Shown: piece after piece, positions 1-11,700 of the stretch
Layout: every line of letters begins with the position of its first letter
How positions within the stretch are numbered: the stretch's first letter is position 1
DNA from: Branchiostoma lanceolatum
Taxonomy: Eukaryota > Chordata > Leptocardii > Amphioxiformes > Branchiostomatidae
Direction of reading: 5' to 3'
DNA: 64,000 bases
NCBI RefSeq assembly: GCF_035083965.1
Contig: NC_089726.1
Span: 8,251,501-8,315,500 of the forward strand
Made by a program: the position numbers and the translations under genes
The notes under the pieces: generated by a model
The model's database searches: none
Seen by the model: only the letters and a program-made list of their open reading frames with translations
Told to the model about the DNA's origin: nothing

Positions 1-305
1 GTCAAGTGATCAGACAAGGAAGTGTGACGTCAGCAACGGGTCAAAGTTGACATGAAGTCGGTATCGGGCCCCGTCGGGATGGTTGATAGCAACTAATTTC
101 TTTTTGATAATTTTTGCTTTATGTACCCTTCTAAAGGCCATTTTAGAAATTCTGCCAAGGTACAAAAATAACAAAATGTAGATTATGCTCATAAGACGTC
201 TTGTCTAAGTTTTAGTCTAGAGTCTAGTGGCAAACTAGATAGACGGCAATCCTCTGTAAACTGTAAGAAATTACAGGATTCTGTGAAGTTCGTTGCTTTG
301 AAGAT

Positions 306-400
306 TCAACCAACCAACCAACCAACCGACAAACCAACCAACCAACCAACCAACCAACCAACCAACCAAACAATCAACCAAACAAACTAACAACCGACAG
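306..400. repeat. CAAC/CAAA tetranucleotide microsatellite
   Basis: Runs of CAAC with a few CAAA and CGAC variants fill this stretch. Read on the minus strand it gives an open frame of repeated Gly-Trp-Leu-Val, which is an artefact of the repeat. The flanks up to about 880 show no recognisable gene. Confidence 0.9.
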
Positions 401-887
401 AACCCCATGTTTGTCGGTGTCGGTGTCCTTTCCTCGTTGTTGTGGTTCGCTGATGTAAGATAGAGTGTAATACCCAAAGGCGATGCGTTTCAAGACCCGA
501 TTTTCAATTACTTTCTACAGCAGTCTGTTGATGATGGGAATTGAAATCATTGCTTTGATGTTGTTGTTTTTCCTTTGGACCAAACGTTGTCGCGATGGCA
601 GGAAGAGTGTCTCATTTGCGGCTAGCGGCTCGTAGAGAACGGCGAATGTTTTTTTATATATCCGGGAAGCTGCATAGCACCGAAAAACGTGCTTCAAAGT
701 GCATTTGAAAGGTCAGGGTGTCAAAAATATTAATCGGTATCACTTTGATGCTTTGATGTGCTCTTTTAAGAGTCTAGCCGATAGGATTTTCTGTCCATTC
801 TGTCTGCTATCATCACAGAAATGTAGCCTCCGTTGCTTATCCTTGCTTTTATTTCCTGTTACGCGTGTGGCCTTTCTGATTTTACAG

Positions 888-1015
888 TGTACTGGTTGCC
901 TCAGTTTTCTGGTAGCAATCAAAGACCGCACAACCCAGAATATCGCGCACAATGGGAGCAACAAAAACAACAACAGATGATGGAATGTGCCAATGAGGCT
1001 AACAGCGTTATGTAA
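888..1015 (+). CDS. Possible terminal coding exon of an unrecognised gene
   Basis: A pyrimidine-rich tract ending in TTTTACAG at 887 is followed by an open frame of about 42 codons that stops with TAA at 1013-1015. The translation is hydrophilic and protein-like: a FSGSNQRPHNPEYRAQW segment, a Gln-rich stretch (EQQKQQQ), and the ending ECANEANSVM. The exon would begin in phase 1 and need an upstream partner, which I could not find; it could lie left of the window. An AATAAA occurs far downstream near 1537. I do not recognise the family. The composition argues for a real exon over chance, but support is weak. Confidence 0.3.
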
Positions 1016-2559
1016 CTAGTTGTCGACAGAGTGACTGAGAACTGCGAGAGAAACTTGTGATGTAAAACCAAAATAACTTTAACGTCTGTGGTAAAATACC
1101 AAACTACCGTAAATGCATTTAAGTTCGCGTAGTTTTAATTTCACGGTAGGGAGAAAATTGAGTCTTCGCGGTGGTTTTTAAGTTCGCGTCTAACTTTGTC
1201 TACTGGTGGTTGTCACCAACAGGGCACCCTAGAGTCCTAGATGTTCAGCATTACGCAATCACCACAGTCGTAGAAACTACAATATTGGCTTAAAACGGCT
1301 GATTTTCCAGGAGAATACAATGATTACCTGAATATACAAGCTCTGTGTATCCAAATTATGGGCCATATCACTGGACGAAATGATTTCAGTATAGAATACT
1401 CTCCGGTTACACTACATTACCCTATGTTGAAATATGGAAGAACGAAAGCCAAAAAGGCAAAATAGAAAAGGGTGTCGAATACTATAGGTTCATCATGACC
1501 GGACTACATGTTTGAGTAGATGGTGAAGTGTTGAGGAATAAAGTTTGAAACGCCTGGATATAGAAAATGGTGTCCAATAGGTTCATCAAGGGCAGGGCTG
1601 CATGTTTGTAACACTCTGAAGCTGGCATTCAGATGCGAGTATCACCGAGAAACATGCCGGCACCACTGGACCCAATTAAACCACGCCCGCGGCTAGTTGT
1701 GCTCGTCTTCACAGTGGGCAGGACACTGGATGATTGAAGAAGATCGTCACAGAAGAAGAGGAGTCCATCCGGTGTAGTCTTTTCTCTTATGGTAAAAGAA
1801 AAAAAGGTACTTCCCGGTGCATCACTGCACTAACTCACGTCATAAGTGTTGGGCACAAACTGTGTGAATGAATCTACTGTAGAGAGATACGCTTCATGCT
1901 TGTTAACTTTGTCTATGCCTTGCCGAATTCGTCGCCAAATTGTGAAGACCTGTGGCGCCGAGTACAGCCTGACGTCATGGATGTTATGACCACCTATGTG
2001 GACTTCCCCATGGGTATTGGTCATGCTACTTTGGCTACTATTCTGCCCAGGTTTCACAGTTTCAGTCGCCCCAAGCTATATCACAATATGTCCGAAACAC
2101 GCCCGATAACTATATTGCAAAGAGGAAGGAAGGACATGTTGAAACTTCGCACAAACCACTAGTCTCAAAACTAGGCTCTGAATCTTGCTACTTCGGTCCA
2201 TGGTGAGAGAACTTTTTTAAAAATCAATTCTCTATTTTGAGTGATGGACATTGCACCGAACCCTTGTACATTGAGTATGATTCTCTTGATTCTATCCGAG
2301 AAACATTTACACATAATAGCGATTGTCTTGAACCATCAAATTCATTCTGAGATCAGATACTAGTAGACGAGTCACCATTTTGCCATTGGTTTTCCAATCA
2401 ATTTTCAATCAATACAGAAGTAAGTACATTTTGTATTTCGGAATTTTAGCCAGAGAGATGAAACCACCAACATAAAAAGCCCACATTAAACATGGAATTT
2501 GCAAGGATCTGGTCCAACTCCTTCATTACGTACAACTATCTGATTCACGACTGCAACTC

Positions 2560-2648
2560 GGGCCCGGTTTACACCCGCATTTCCAAGTACAGTCGGAGCA
2601 CACTCCGAGTGCATGTGCTTGGAAATGCGCGTGTAAACCCAGCCTGGG
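2560..2648. repeat. Small fold-back repeat (MITE-like)
   Basis: The left arm (GGGCCCGGTTTACACCCGCA, then TTTCCAAG) pairs with the right arm (CTTGGAAATGCGCGTGTAAA, then CCCAGCC) around a loop of about 30 bp that itself contains CTCGGAGTG-like palindromes. It is a compact hairpin of about 90 bp with no coding capacity. Confidence 0.75.
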
Positions 2649-3003
2649 AACCAAAATAGGCTAATGACACGCTTGTTGGTTCAGTTATTATCTTATCGGG
2701 TCATTAGGAATGTCAGTCTGGTTAGAACTCAGATCCATCTCCACCTGGATGACAGTTAGACTAATCTGACCATTGTCATCGCACGAGTGAACAAACGATT
2801 AGAATTTCAGAGTGACTCTTCGTGAATAATTAGATTGTTGTAAATGAAGGATTTGAACCAGATTCTTCTGTAGCAAGCTCATTTGGAAACTCCTTTTTGC
2901 AAGTTGACTTTTTATGTTGGTGATTTTCAGTCTTCGTGAATAAGCCGCATTCTCATTCTTCAACTGAAATCTCGTCTTAGACCTTACATAATTCCAAGGT
3001 GTT

Positions 3004-3176
3004 TGGCTTTTTTTCTTATGGCATATAATTTCTATTGCATTCGGTTTCTATCACACACGGCTTCTGTTGCACTCAGTTTCTATTGCACTTCTCCATATGG
3101 AGGCTGGCGACAACGAACCGAGTGCAACACTAGAAACCGTGTGCTACAGAATTGATATGCCAGCAGAAAAAAGCCA
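3004..3176. repeat. Imperfect fold-back repeat with GGCTTTTTT ends
   Basis: The outer ends are GGCTTTTTTTCTTATGGCAT and its rough complement ATGCCAGCAGAAAAAAGCC. Internal segments (CGGTTTCTA...CACACGG, GTTGCACTC) recur in inverted form (GAGTGCAAC, TAGAAACCGTGTG). This is typical of a decayed MITE. Confidence 0.6.
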
Positions 3177-4129
3177 GTACAATCTGCTAAGGAGGCTACT
3201 TCAGCGATCAAGAATCATCTAATCCTCAGATGTCTTGTTATTCGTCAGCCGAGGTTCGGACTTGTGGGTTCCAGGAATTCGGAGAAAATGAAGGGTCGGT
3301 TGATAATTAGTCTCTGTAGGTCTGTTTGCTTTCACCAAGACGGTTAACAATGTAGGAAGGGTGGTAAATCTGAAAACAAGATTCTGAGCCAGGTCTTTTA
3401 AAACCTTGACATCTTTTGTGTGGTGCTGTTGAAAGGGATGAACTGTTGCTAACTGTTAACCTATCTAGTTTCAAACTTGTAAGATTTAGTGACATAAAGA
3501 GGAGTGTTCTGTGTCAGTCCCATATTTCTTTAACCTTTAGCACACTGAAGTAGCCGTTTGGCAGCCAATTATCTATTGGTAACAGAGCAGGGAGAAGGTT
3601 AACGACTGACAGCTGATGTATTCTGACATCCACCCCAAACCATTGTGTGGTGCAAAAACAGATAAATCGAAAACGATTGCCGCTATAGAAATCTAACCAC
3701 GTATTGACCAGTCGTTCCACATTTCTCATAATACTGAATCGAATTCAAACCACGCAAGAAATAGTTTCTCCTCAATCTCATTTTCTTGTTCCTATGATAT
3801 GATTTAGATCTTCATCAGTTCATACATGGAACGCGTGGAATTGAACATCAGTGGTACGTTTAAGACGATGCTATGAATCTTAGTCTTAAGTAGATTAATA
3901 CCAGTTGAAACTTAAAGACCGGCAGGTACTTTCCTTATGGGATTTGGGTCAGGGTTAATCTTTCTAATAGTCAGGGCAGCGGGAACCCAGTAAATTATTC
4001 ACAGCAGGAATATCCTGTATTATTTGTGGTTATACCGGTTTTATTCGTCTGTAATCATCTTTAAGCGGCCGTAATACACACGTGCAATGTCAAGACATTT
4101 GTCTAGACGGTGATTTAACTAAAGATGTC

Positions 4130-5165
4130 CTGGAAAGTGTTTTTTCAAACCAGATGCAGGACATCGTGTCCTGGTGATGTGATTCAATAGAAAGAATTCC
4201 ATCAGCTGAAAGAAAAAACAACCTGTTGAACAAATGGTTAAACAGTCCACGCAGAACGATCTTTGCAGCATGTTATAATCTTTTTTCAATCTGTATCGGA
4301 ACTTTCATGCCAGAGTTTGACATCGTGCCCCTGCTGCTATGGTTCGATAAACAGAAGCTTATCAAATAAATGGTTAAACAGTCTTGTAGGACATGCTTCG
4401 ATTAACGGTCTTTGCAGCGGGTTACGAAGATGAAGGTATGGTAGCTTATCTACTCAGTACCGAAACTTTTTTATATCAGAAAAGGACATCGCGATTTCAC
4501 ACCTGCAATGTCAACGGCGATATAACTTCAGATGTCTTGGCAACTTTTTGAAAACCAGATGCAGGACATCGTGTCCCTAACCCTGGTGATGCGGTCCAAT
4601 AGAAATAATCTTATCAGCTCAACAGAGAGAAGATTATCAGATAAATGGTTAAACAGTCACGAGGGACAAGCTGAATAATCTTTGCAGCGGGTTACGGATA
4701 TGAAGGTATATTAGTTGGTTCACTCTGAATCGAAACTTTCTATGCTAGAGGTTGAGATGCTTATCAAATAAATGGTAAAACAGTCTTGCAGGACTTGCTT
4801 TGACTGTCGACGAGTTATGTAGATGGGGGTATGATGATGATAGCTTATTCAGTCAATATCGAAACTTTTCAGAGAAGGACATCGCGATCATGCTCCTGGT
4901 ACCACGGTTCGATAGAAAGAAGCTTACCAGATAAATGGTTAAACAATCATGGAGGACTTCATGAATGACCTATGCAACGGGTTATGAAGCTGGAGGTTTG
5001 ATGTTCGTTTAGTTGGTATAGAAACATTTCTATGCCAGAGTTTGACATCGTGCACCTGCTGCTATGGTTCGATAGAAAGAAGCTTACCAGATAATAAATG
5101 GTTAAACAGTCATGAAGGACTTGCTGAATGATCATTGTGAGGGATATATATGGAGATGGAGAGAT
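4130..5165. repeat. Diverged tandem repeat, units of roughly 140-160 bp
   Basis: The phrase AAATGGTTAAACAGTC recurs (with variants) near 4233, 4371, 4642, 4771, 4935 and 5096. It is flanked each time by similar blocks: GACATCGTG..CCTG, GGTTCGATAGAAAGAAGCTT, CTTTGCAGCGGGTTACG, and ATCGAAACTTT(C)TATGCCAGAG. The units differ by indels and substitutions, so this is an old satellite-like array ending about 170 bp before the CRE-containing promoter region of the peptide gene. Confidence 0.75.
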
Positions 5166-5330
5166 GATGGTTTGGTTATACTTGGGTTGTTTTGGGAATG
5201 GAGGGCGTGCAGTGGGGGAAGAATGGGTCCCTGTCCTCATTGCAGAAAACGTGTAGTACTGGACCCTATATGGCCTCTGTTTCTATGAAAAGCCTCAGGA
5301 TATATCACCTTGAAAACTTCACGAAGATAT

Positions 5331-5455
5331 TGACGTCATTACTTACAACAAGTGATGTTTTGCCGAATGCCGTTTTACTTATAATGACATGCGATATTAG
5401 TATTGAAAATTTTGAACGTCATGCTTTGACGTCATCATGACGTCTTCTGACGTCA
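5331..5455 (+). promoter_or_regulatory. Cluster of cAMP response elements upstream of the peptide gene
   Basis: Full palindromic TGACGTCA sites lie at 5331-5338, 5427-5434 and 5448-5455, with a one-mismatch site TGACGTCT at 5438-5445. Three sites fall within 29 bp, about 145-170 bp before the start codon at 5600. Clustered CREs are a known feature of neuroendocrine peptide promoters; that this cluster drives the downstream gene is inferred from position. No clear TATA box was seen. Confidence 0.6.
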
Positions 5456-5599
5456 CACTAGGTGTGAAGGCGAACGTCGGCGTCTGGGGGCGTCTACGAA
5501 CCGAGACCCAACTGGAGCATCATAAGTACCAGTAGACTCGCTAACCGTTCGTACTTTGACGGTCTCGCCAGTATTTACAGGTTTGCAAGCATTTCTAAA

Positions 5600-8477
5600 A
5601 TGATGGAATCCTTCTGCCGTCCTCCCCAGGCCGCTGCCATGTGCTGGTTGTTTATAATGTCGCTGGGATTCCTGGCCATGGACATCTGTGCAGCAGAAGA
5701 CATACGTAAGTTGAAAGCCCTTAGACTTTGCTTTGTACACTTTTGAGAAACATTTTTCTTTTATTTCTATGTTAAGTCTTGTTCGTCTATCGTCTTTGGT
5801 CTTATGAAGAAGAATAACTTTATTGCACGACGATCGTTCACGGTACAATGTATGGCAACATTAAACATAGTACAGTACAAAGTATAAAAGTATTGAATAA
5901 AACTTAACATCTTAGTTACTAAAATGATAAGGGCTAGCATAAGTCTTTGATATTGCGTTACAATCGAGTGGGGCTAATCATGAGATTCGGTATTTCTATA
6001 ATAACAAATCAGTCTATTATGTATTCACCTCTTTTTGCATTGCGGAGTTGTTGCATCTAAAGATGTATGCAAATCTGTCTGTAGCATCGAGTCTTTTGAA
6101 ATCTGATGCACTTGAATTGAGAAATGTGAATAACTTATTACGTAAAACATAACATCTAGAGCCTTCCATGACAAAGTGAAATTCATCTTCAATTTGCTTT
6201 GGACAGAAAGGGGGAAACCTTTGTTCAGGGGCTACATTATAATATCTGCCTGTTTTCATATTCAATCTATGAAATCCTCTGTGTGCTGTGCATGTGCATA
6301 TTGCATGATAAATTATCTATAAAATCTGTTTGTGAGAGGTGTGTTTGATGGAATCCACTAAGATGTATGTTTTGTTTGTTTCCAAAGATGTGACGAAATG
6401 GGTGGACAGCCTGTCCGGACGGACGCCCTACACTAGAGGGGTGCCAGAGCACGTGACGTCACGCGGTGCAGCAGAGAGAGAAGGCGTCCCTCCGCACTCC
6501 CTGGACTGGAGCAGCATCCTGGACGGGAAACTGCGACAGGCAGATTACTCAAGGTGGAGCAGCTTCTGCCCGTTAAAGCCCCCCTCTCACTGGCGGCGTC
6601 GCTGCCTCCGATCGAATTGACAAAACACTCAACGAATTTCGTCGACAAAAAACGACTCTTTTTAAGCTTTGTGTATTTTGTTGTCTTTTTGGTCATGCAT
6701 ACGTAAATCCAGTTCAGCACGCAGCGACGCCGCCAGCGTGCCGCGGGTCCGGTGAGAGGGGGGCTTAACGCTATGTTGCTATTCCGTACGATTTGTATTC
6801 AATTTTTGTTTTGCGCCAACTGACATTTACTCAAGCAAATGGATACAATTTTGAAATAGTCAGGCGTTTCAGAAAGCATCCAGCCACTGACGAAAGACAG
6901 CGGATGCTGTCTGAAACATCTGACTGTTTCAAAAGTTTATCCAGCTGCTTGACTAGAGTAACTGTAATCTGGCGTATCTTATTACCTGGATATCTAACCT
7001 TTATCAACGTAATTTTTGTTTTGCTTTAACGGTAAGAATTGTAACCAAGTATAGTGTAATTTAGCGTAGTTTTGCCCTTTAATGTGATTATGGATCTTCA
7101 ATGAATAAAGTAACATATAAATGTTTATAAGACTGAGAGCTTCACCATGTATTGCATGCTATGTCCAACAGCAGTGTCAGAGAACATCCAGAGGTTCAAC
7201 ACCTGCTGAAAGGTCATTTTGATTTAGCCTTGATGGCATAAGTGTTCTCTCGGGCTATGTATGCTGTGTTTTTCATTTGAAAGAAACGTCGTTACGGCAA
7301 CGTGTTGGGCGTAATTGGTTTCGAAATTGGCATCTACGTGAGATATGCCTTCCGAATTACCGCAAGGACATGTAATCTTCGTGATATTCTACTGTGTTAT
7401 GGTTCTTGTATCTTTGCTTCTGTAACTTTGTCTCTGCCTCCTACTGTCGCCAACATGGCCTTTGTCCCGAAAGAAACTGCAGGTCTTTTATAGCCCTCAA
7501 CTATTTTTTTGCGGATCCGAAAAACATTCAGCTTCCTATGCGTAGGCACTGAGGCAGGCGTTTTTACTTCAATCGCAGAGTTACGTCTTTTTTCACGGTT
7601 TGCTCGATCGTTAACTGTGTGGGCCCATTTGACTTAAGAATAACAGTTAACATAGGGGAACCAGAAGCCACTTGTACCCTATAAGCAGTGCAGACTGTCT
7701 TCTTAGTCAAAACGACAACACATCGCACTTTGTTTTTACTTTTGCCTATATGATGTGCACTGAAGACATTCTTTAAAGTGTTAAGACGGTAGGAGCTTCT
7801 GCAGACCTTCTTCTTAGAACCCTTGTTTGACAACCCCCAGTGTAATGCCAAAATAGGTAACAAAACATGTTAAGCAATAGACCATTCACATATTTCACAA
7901 CTTTACATTTTATTAGTTAGCTTGGCCATTGGCTGCTTGTACTATTTCGTTCAGACCGTTTCTTACTTTTCCATGGAATTGCATTGCGAAAATCAATGAT
8001 CGTCTACATGAAGAAGGTATTGAAGAAATCACGGAGTGAAAGTCAGTGATGGCGCAAGTTCTGACATCTTCAGATGTTTCTTTTTTCTACAGATGGCATG
8101 ATGACGGCAGACACGAGCCACGACCTGTCTCGGAGGGGACGTCCTGGAGAGAGGCCAGCGGAGGAGAGGAAGAGATGCCCCGGGACGAAGTGTTGACCAG
8201 CCGCTCGGCGGATCTGTCGGCACGGATCCGAGCTCCCTTCGGGAACAAGAACGCCTGGGTCCTGTACAAACGGAGGAGCGACAACAACAACAACAACAAC
8301 TACGGCGACGTGGCCAACAGCGATGCCGGCAGCGACCGGTACGATCAGGGCGCTTCAAGGATCAAACGGTTCATGGACAAACATGCAGGCTTTGCCGTCA
8401 GGGCGAAGTCAAACGCGTGGATCCTCTACAAGAGAGAGGGGGGTAAACCTATGGTGCCACCACAGTGGGTACGGTAA
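5600..8477 (+). CDS. Secreted (neuro)peptide precursor, three exons, 218 aa
   Basis: Exons are 5600-5705, 6388-6553 and 8093-8477; donors are GTAAGT and GTGGAG, acceptors AAAG and CTACAG, and the phases join exactly. Residues 1-33 form a signal peptide with a hydrophobic core (MCWLFIMSLGFLAMDICAA). The middle is acidic/hydrophilic with no domain. Exon 3 holds two related peptides, each directly followed by Lys-Arg: one ends FGNKNAWVLY (about residues 140-149, then KRR), the other is a 20-residue peptide bounded by KR on both sides (184-203), starting FMDKHAG and ending AKSNAWILY. A C-terminal tail EGGKPMVPPQWVR follows. There is no Gly before the dibasic sites, so the mature peptides should end in free Tyr, not an amide. 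The layout (signal peptide, spacers, repeated motif, dibasic cleavage sites) is that of a neuropeptide or peptide-hormone precursor; I do not recognise the family. Met1, Met2 or Met14 could all serve as start. An AATAAA lies at 8786. Confidence 0.75.
5810..6300 (-). mobile_element. 5'-truncated LINE 3' end in intron 1 of the peptide gene
   Basis: Minus-strand translation at 6017-6265 resembles the C-terminal tail that follows reverse transcriptase in many LINEs: CPKQIEDEFHFVMEGSRCYV, then LRNKLF, an IEDEFHF...C...LR pattern. The sequence then runs to a 3' end near 5811 containing TGCCATACATTGTACCGTG. The same 3' block occurs at 56059-56270. The copy is dead and lies inside intron 1, antisense to the host gene. 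Confidence 0.55.
6572..6769. mobile_element. MITE with GTTAAAGCCCCCCTCTCAC termini, copy 1
   Basis: The left end GTTAAAGCCCCCCTCTCACT and right end GTGAGAGGGGGGCTTAAC are inverted, followed inward by GGCGGCGTCGCTGC and its complement GCAGCGACGCCGCC. The internal part (GACAAAACACTCAACGAATT ... TTGTTGTCTTTTTGG) matches, in reverse, the element at 60482-60757. It starts 18 bp after the exon 2 donor of the peptide gene. Confidence 0.8.
6816..6994. repeat. Fold-back repeat (GTATCTTATTACCTG family), copy
   Basis: Arms TGGATACAATTTTGAAATAG..CAGGCGTTTCAG..AGCATCC and GGATGCTGTCTGAAAC..CTGACTGTTTCAAAAGTTTATCCA are inverted around CACTGACGAAAGACAG. The outer right end is GCGTATCTTATTACCTGG. The same family is seen complete at 29697-29895, and in pieces near 15545, 18265, 50800 and 55990. 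Confidence 0.75.
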
Positions 8478-8785
8478 TTCTTTCCTTTGCCAAAGGGAGC
8501 AATAGAGTAGCAGAAGTGTGCGCCAGCTCTCAGAAATCAAATGTACCGAACCCGATGTTTCGGACACTGTCACTGAAGATGCCGGGCTGTCAGAATCAAA
8601 GTAACGCCGTTGTTTTCTGTTCTGTACAAAGCTTTCTGCAGAGCCCAAGGAATGAAAAGATAAAAAAGTGTCTGAAAGAACTGTGCTGTACGTAAGGATA
8701 TGATAATTGACATTTAAGAATATAGAGCTAGATTTAGCCTTGTGTTTGAAGCAAAGGTACAGCCCAACTGTAGTGACCGTAGAAC

Positions 8786-8791
8786 AATAAA
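8786..8791 (+). terminator. Poly(A) signal of the peptide precursor gene
   Basis: A canonical AATAAA lies 309 bp after the stop codon at 8475-8477 and is followed by a T-rich, TGTG-containing stretch, as expected for a cleavage site. Confidence 0.6.
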
Positions 8792-8799
8792 GCACTTCT

Positions 8800-11700
8800 T
8801 GCGTACGTGACATTGTGCTTATCTGTATTTTTCCTTCTGTCTACTTTACTTTTAAGAAGAAAAACAGCAGTTTTCAAAGCCTGAGTAGTTTAAGGTTCCA
8901 TTTCTACTCATAGAGGTTACTTGTTGAGTACACCGTAAATGTACAGATTCTCAAGAAGATTTAAAACTGATTCAGTAAGGTTTCGGCAGCCGCTTTAAGG
9001 ACGAAATTGAGCCAAATGTTGAAGATGCATTATTTGATAAGATGCAAGTTAAAACATAAAATGTGGATGAATTCCCCGTAAAATACAACTCTTTGTTCGA
9101 GATGTTGATAACAAAAATAACCTTCATTATGAGTAGGATAGGCCAAAAATTCGCAAGCCACTGCGGGTGCCACAAGGGATACATATGCCGTGGTTGTGCT
9201 CGGGAAATGCTTTGGGAGCCTGCAAACATACAAACTGTAGATCACGAGCGCCCCCAAGCGACCCTGTTGATGCTGCAGCCTTACAGCACTGTGAACAGAA
9301 AAAAACCCATCCCGTCCAAGTCTACCATCCAACTGTCGATGGGCATCGTGATAGGAAGCTTTTGGTAGATTAGGCAAAAATTGATCGTAGGTCACTTCCT
9401 TCCAATACGAAATACTGAAATGATATTCAACTCTCAAAGTAGTGGAAAATTTGTCAGGGTACAATATTCCTTTATTGTTTCGATGCTTCCTTTTTCCAAC
9501 GGTGACAGGTTTGAAATTTGATGATCACGATTTTTCCTATAGCAAATCACAACACTACAACAACGCACCGGCTCCCAGTGTATGAATCAATGCCTACTCT
9601 ATTCTACATTTTACGGCAGACTAGGCGTTTCACAATATTCCTTTCTTTAAAAAGAAATTCAATATATAAATCGAAGAACAGAAATGGGCAGAAGGAGACA
9701 GCCGGCCCTTCGCTATTTCATATTCTTTTCATCTCTAATAGGGACCAATTTTGGCAGCATCACTTCGTAATCTGTCATAAACCACCCGTCCTCCCACATA
9801 CAGCGCCCGAAATATATAATTGAAGATGTACAAACTTATTGCCGCGCAGACAACCAAAAAAAGCATTTATCAAGAGGTCCGCCGAAATTGAAAAGCTGTC
9901 ACCGAGAACTCGGGCGGAATGATTGGACATGTACACCGACCAGCACTTGGTCAGATAAACCCGGTGTCTTCCGTGTTAAACATTATAATTTCGTATGTAA
10001 AGCCGACCTCGGGGCTTTTCAGACATTGTGCTTACACAGGCAGGGATTGTGCGTAGTACACGGGGTGATAACAATAACATTGAAAATCTATTTGTATTTG
10101 ACAGCTCCATAATGATCTATCGACTCAAGTGCCACCTTCTGAAAGAGGTCCATTTAAAAAACAAAACACACACACATCGTGCATCCAGTGCAAGTGCCTG
10201 GAACAAAAGGACACTCCGAGTATCTAGAGGAAAGAAAACAACATATATCTTCCCAAACTACAGACTAAATGTTAACCTTGTACTTGAACAGTAGATGCCC
10301 CGGTACGCGTTATACATATAAGATCGCTGCGGTATCGACTCTTCTCTGCAAGCACCGTTAGAATAAACGTTAGGAATATTTATGTGGGCTGCAGTGGTGA
10401 AGAAGTTGACGTCCTGGCAGATAATCGCATGGGAGGCATGGAGATATTGGAAGAGTTTCTGCTAAATGGGCACATGGGAACCGGAGGAAGTGGTTACAAA
10501 CTAGCCCCTGCCTGGATTTCTATCGATAGTCTTATGAGTCGTCATGCAGAAAAATCCGCTATCTTATCTTGTCTCGTTCAGTGTTTCCCGATTTTTCCTC
10601 TTCCGGAGCAGTCCCTCGGGCATGTGAGCAGATCTCCAGAATTATCGACAAAACGTACATCGTCCACATTTGTCAAGATCAAAGGAAAAAAAAATCTGCC
10701 AATAACACAAACAAGATCTAATAATGATTTTACTCATACACGTATTTATGATTCGTACATTACAAATCTTTCTTAAATCAAGCGACCTACATTTCATAAT
10801 CACGGTTGATACTAAGAAAACTCATTATGGAAAACAAGACACGAGACCTTTCAAGATTTTTAGGTGTAGCCTTGCCCTTACAAGTTTTTCAAAGATGCTT
10901 TTGAGGAGGAAGGAAGAAATCTAGATACTACATGCCGACTTGGTCGACCCACATTGGATGAGTGATTCTATTAAAGGAATAACCCAGGAGGCCCTTTGTG
11001 TCGCTGGTACGGGGCCCATATGTACCACCAGTAAGCGTGGCAAGGGCGGCGCTGTGCCGGTCCATGACGGATGTTACCAGGTTCGTGGGGTTATCCGCCG
11101 CGATGGGCAAATCGAACCTGCCGGAATGACACCAATCAGTGTAATTTTTCTTTTTCACACACTACATAACACACAGATTCACCACAAACAGTGCGGTGAC
11201 ACATATAAGACAAATACATAAGAGATCGTACACGTATCTGAGGTCAAAAGATAATTTTATTGCGATTCCCTGCGATATACTATGATTTTCGTATGTACAC
11301 TGTAGTCTGAGGTTTACCAAGGTTGGAGTATTAAAAGAGGGGAGGGCGTTTTACCAACTAAAGCTACCATATACTGACTGATTTGGACAACCTTAACGAT
11401 AACCGTGGTGATTCTCGTGGGATTCTTCTGCTTATCGTCATCCGCATTATTCCATACGTAGTACAGAATACTCTAAGCAGAAGAACTAATACAAGTCTCC
11501 ACGGCTATCTAAATGGCAACCTAAACAATCGCTTTGGATACCCGTATCATTTAAGATTAACGGTTGAAAACAATAGATTTCATACATGCACGTTCTAGTT
11601 CTACACTACGCCGTTTTTATCCTCATTCTTTAGCAATAAATCTCTCATTTCGAACGCATTACAATGTTCCTTATTGCTAGACTGTTGTCAGGTTTTATCT

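Larger units (their letters stand above)
1016..4129. other. Non-coding stretch with two fold-back repeats
   Basis: No convincing gene was found; short open frames on both strands lack splice context and similarity to anything I know. The stretch contains the two inverted repeats listed separately at 2560-2648 and 3004-3176. Confidence 0.6.

Noticed and set aside
271..477. Minus-strand frame with repeated Gly-Trp-Leu-Val
   Set aside because: Pure translation of the CAAC microsatellite.
5453..5848. Minus-strand frame of 131 codons over the peptide gene exon 1
   Set aside because: Antisense to a well-supported signal-peptide exon and extends into LINE-derived DNA.
8046..8092. Start of the peptide protein at the in-frame codon just before exon 3
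   Set aside because: These bases are intron (pyrimidine tract and CAG acceptor); joining to the two upstream exons gives a signal peptide with matching phases.
8029..8358. Minus-strand Cys/Arg-rich frame opposite the peptide exon
   Set aside because: Antisense shadow; the poly-Cys comes from the (AAC)n that encodes poly-Asn on the plus strand.
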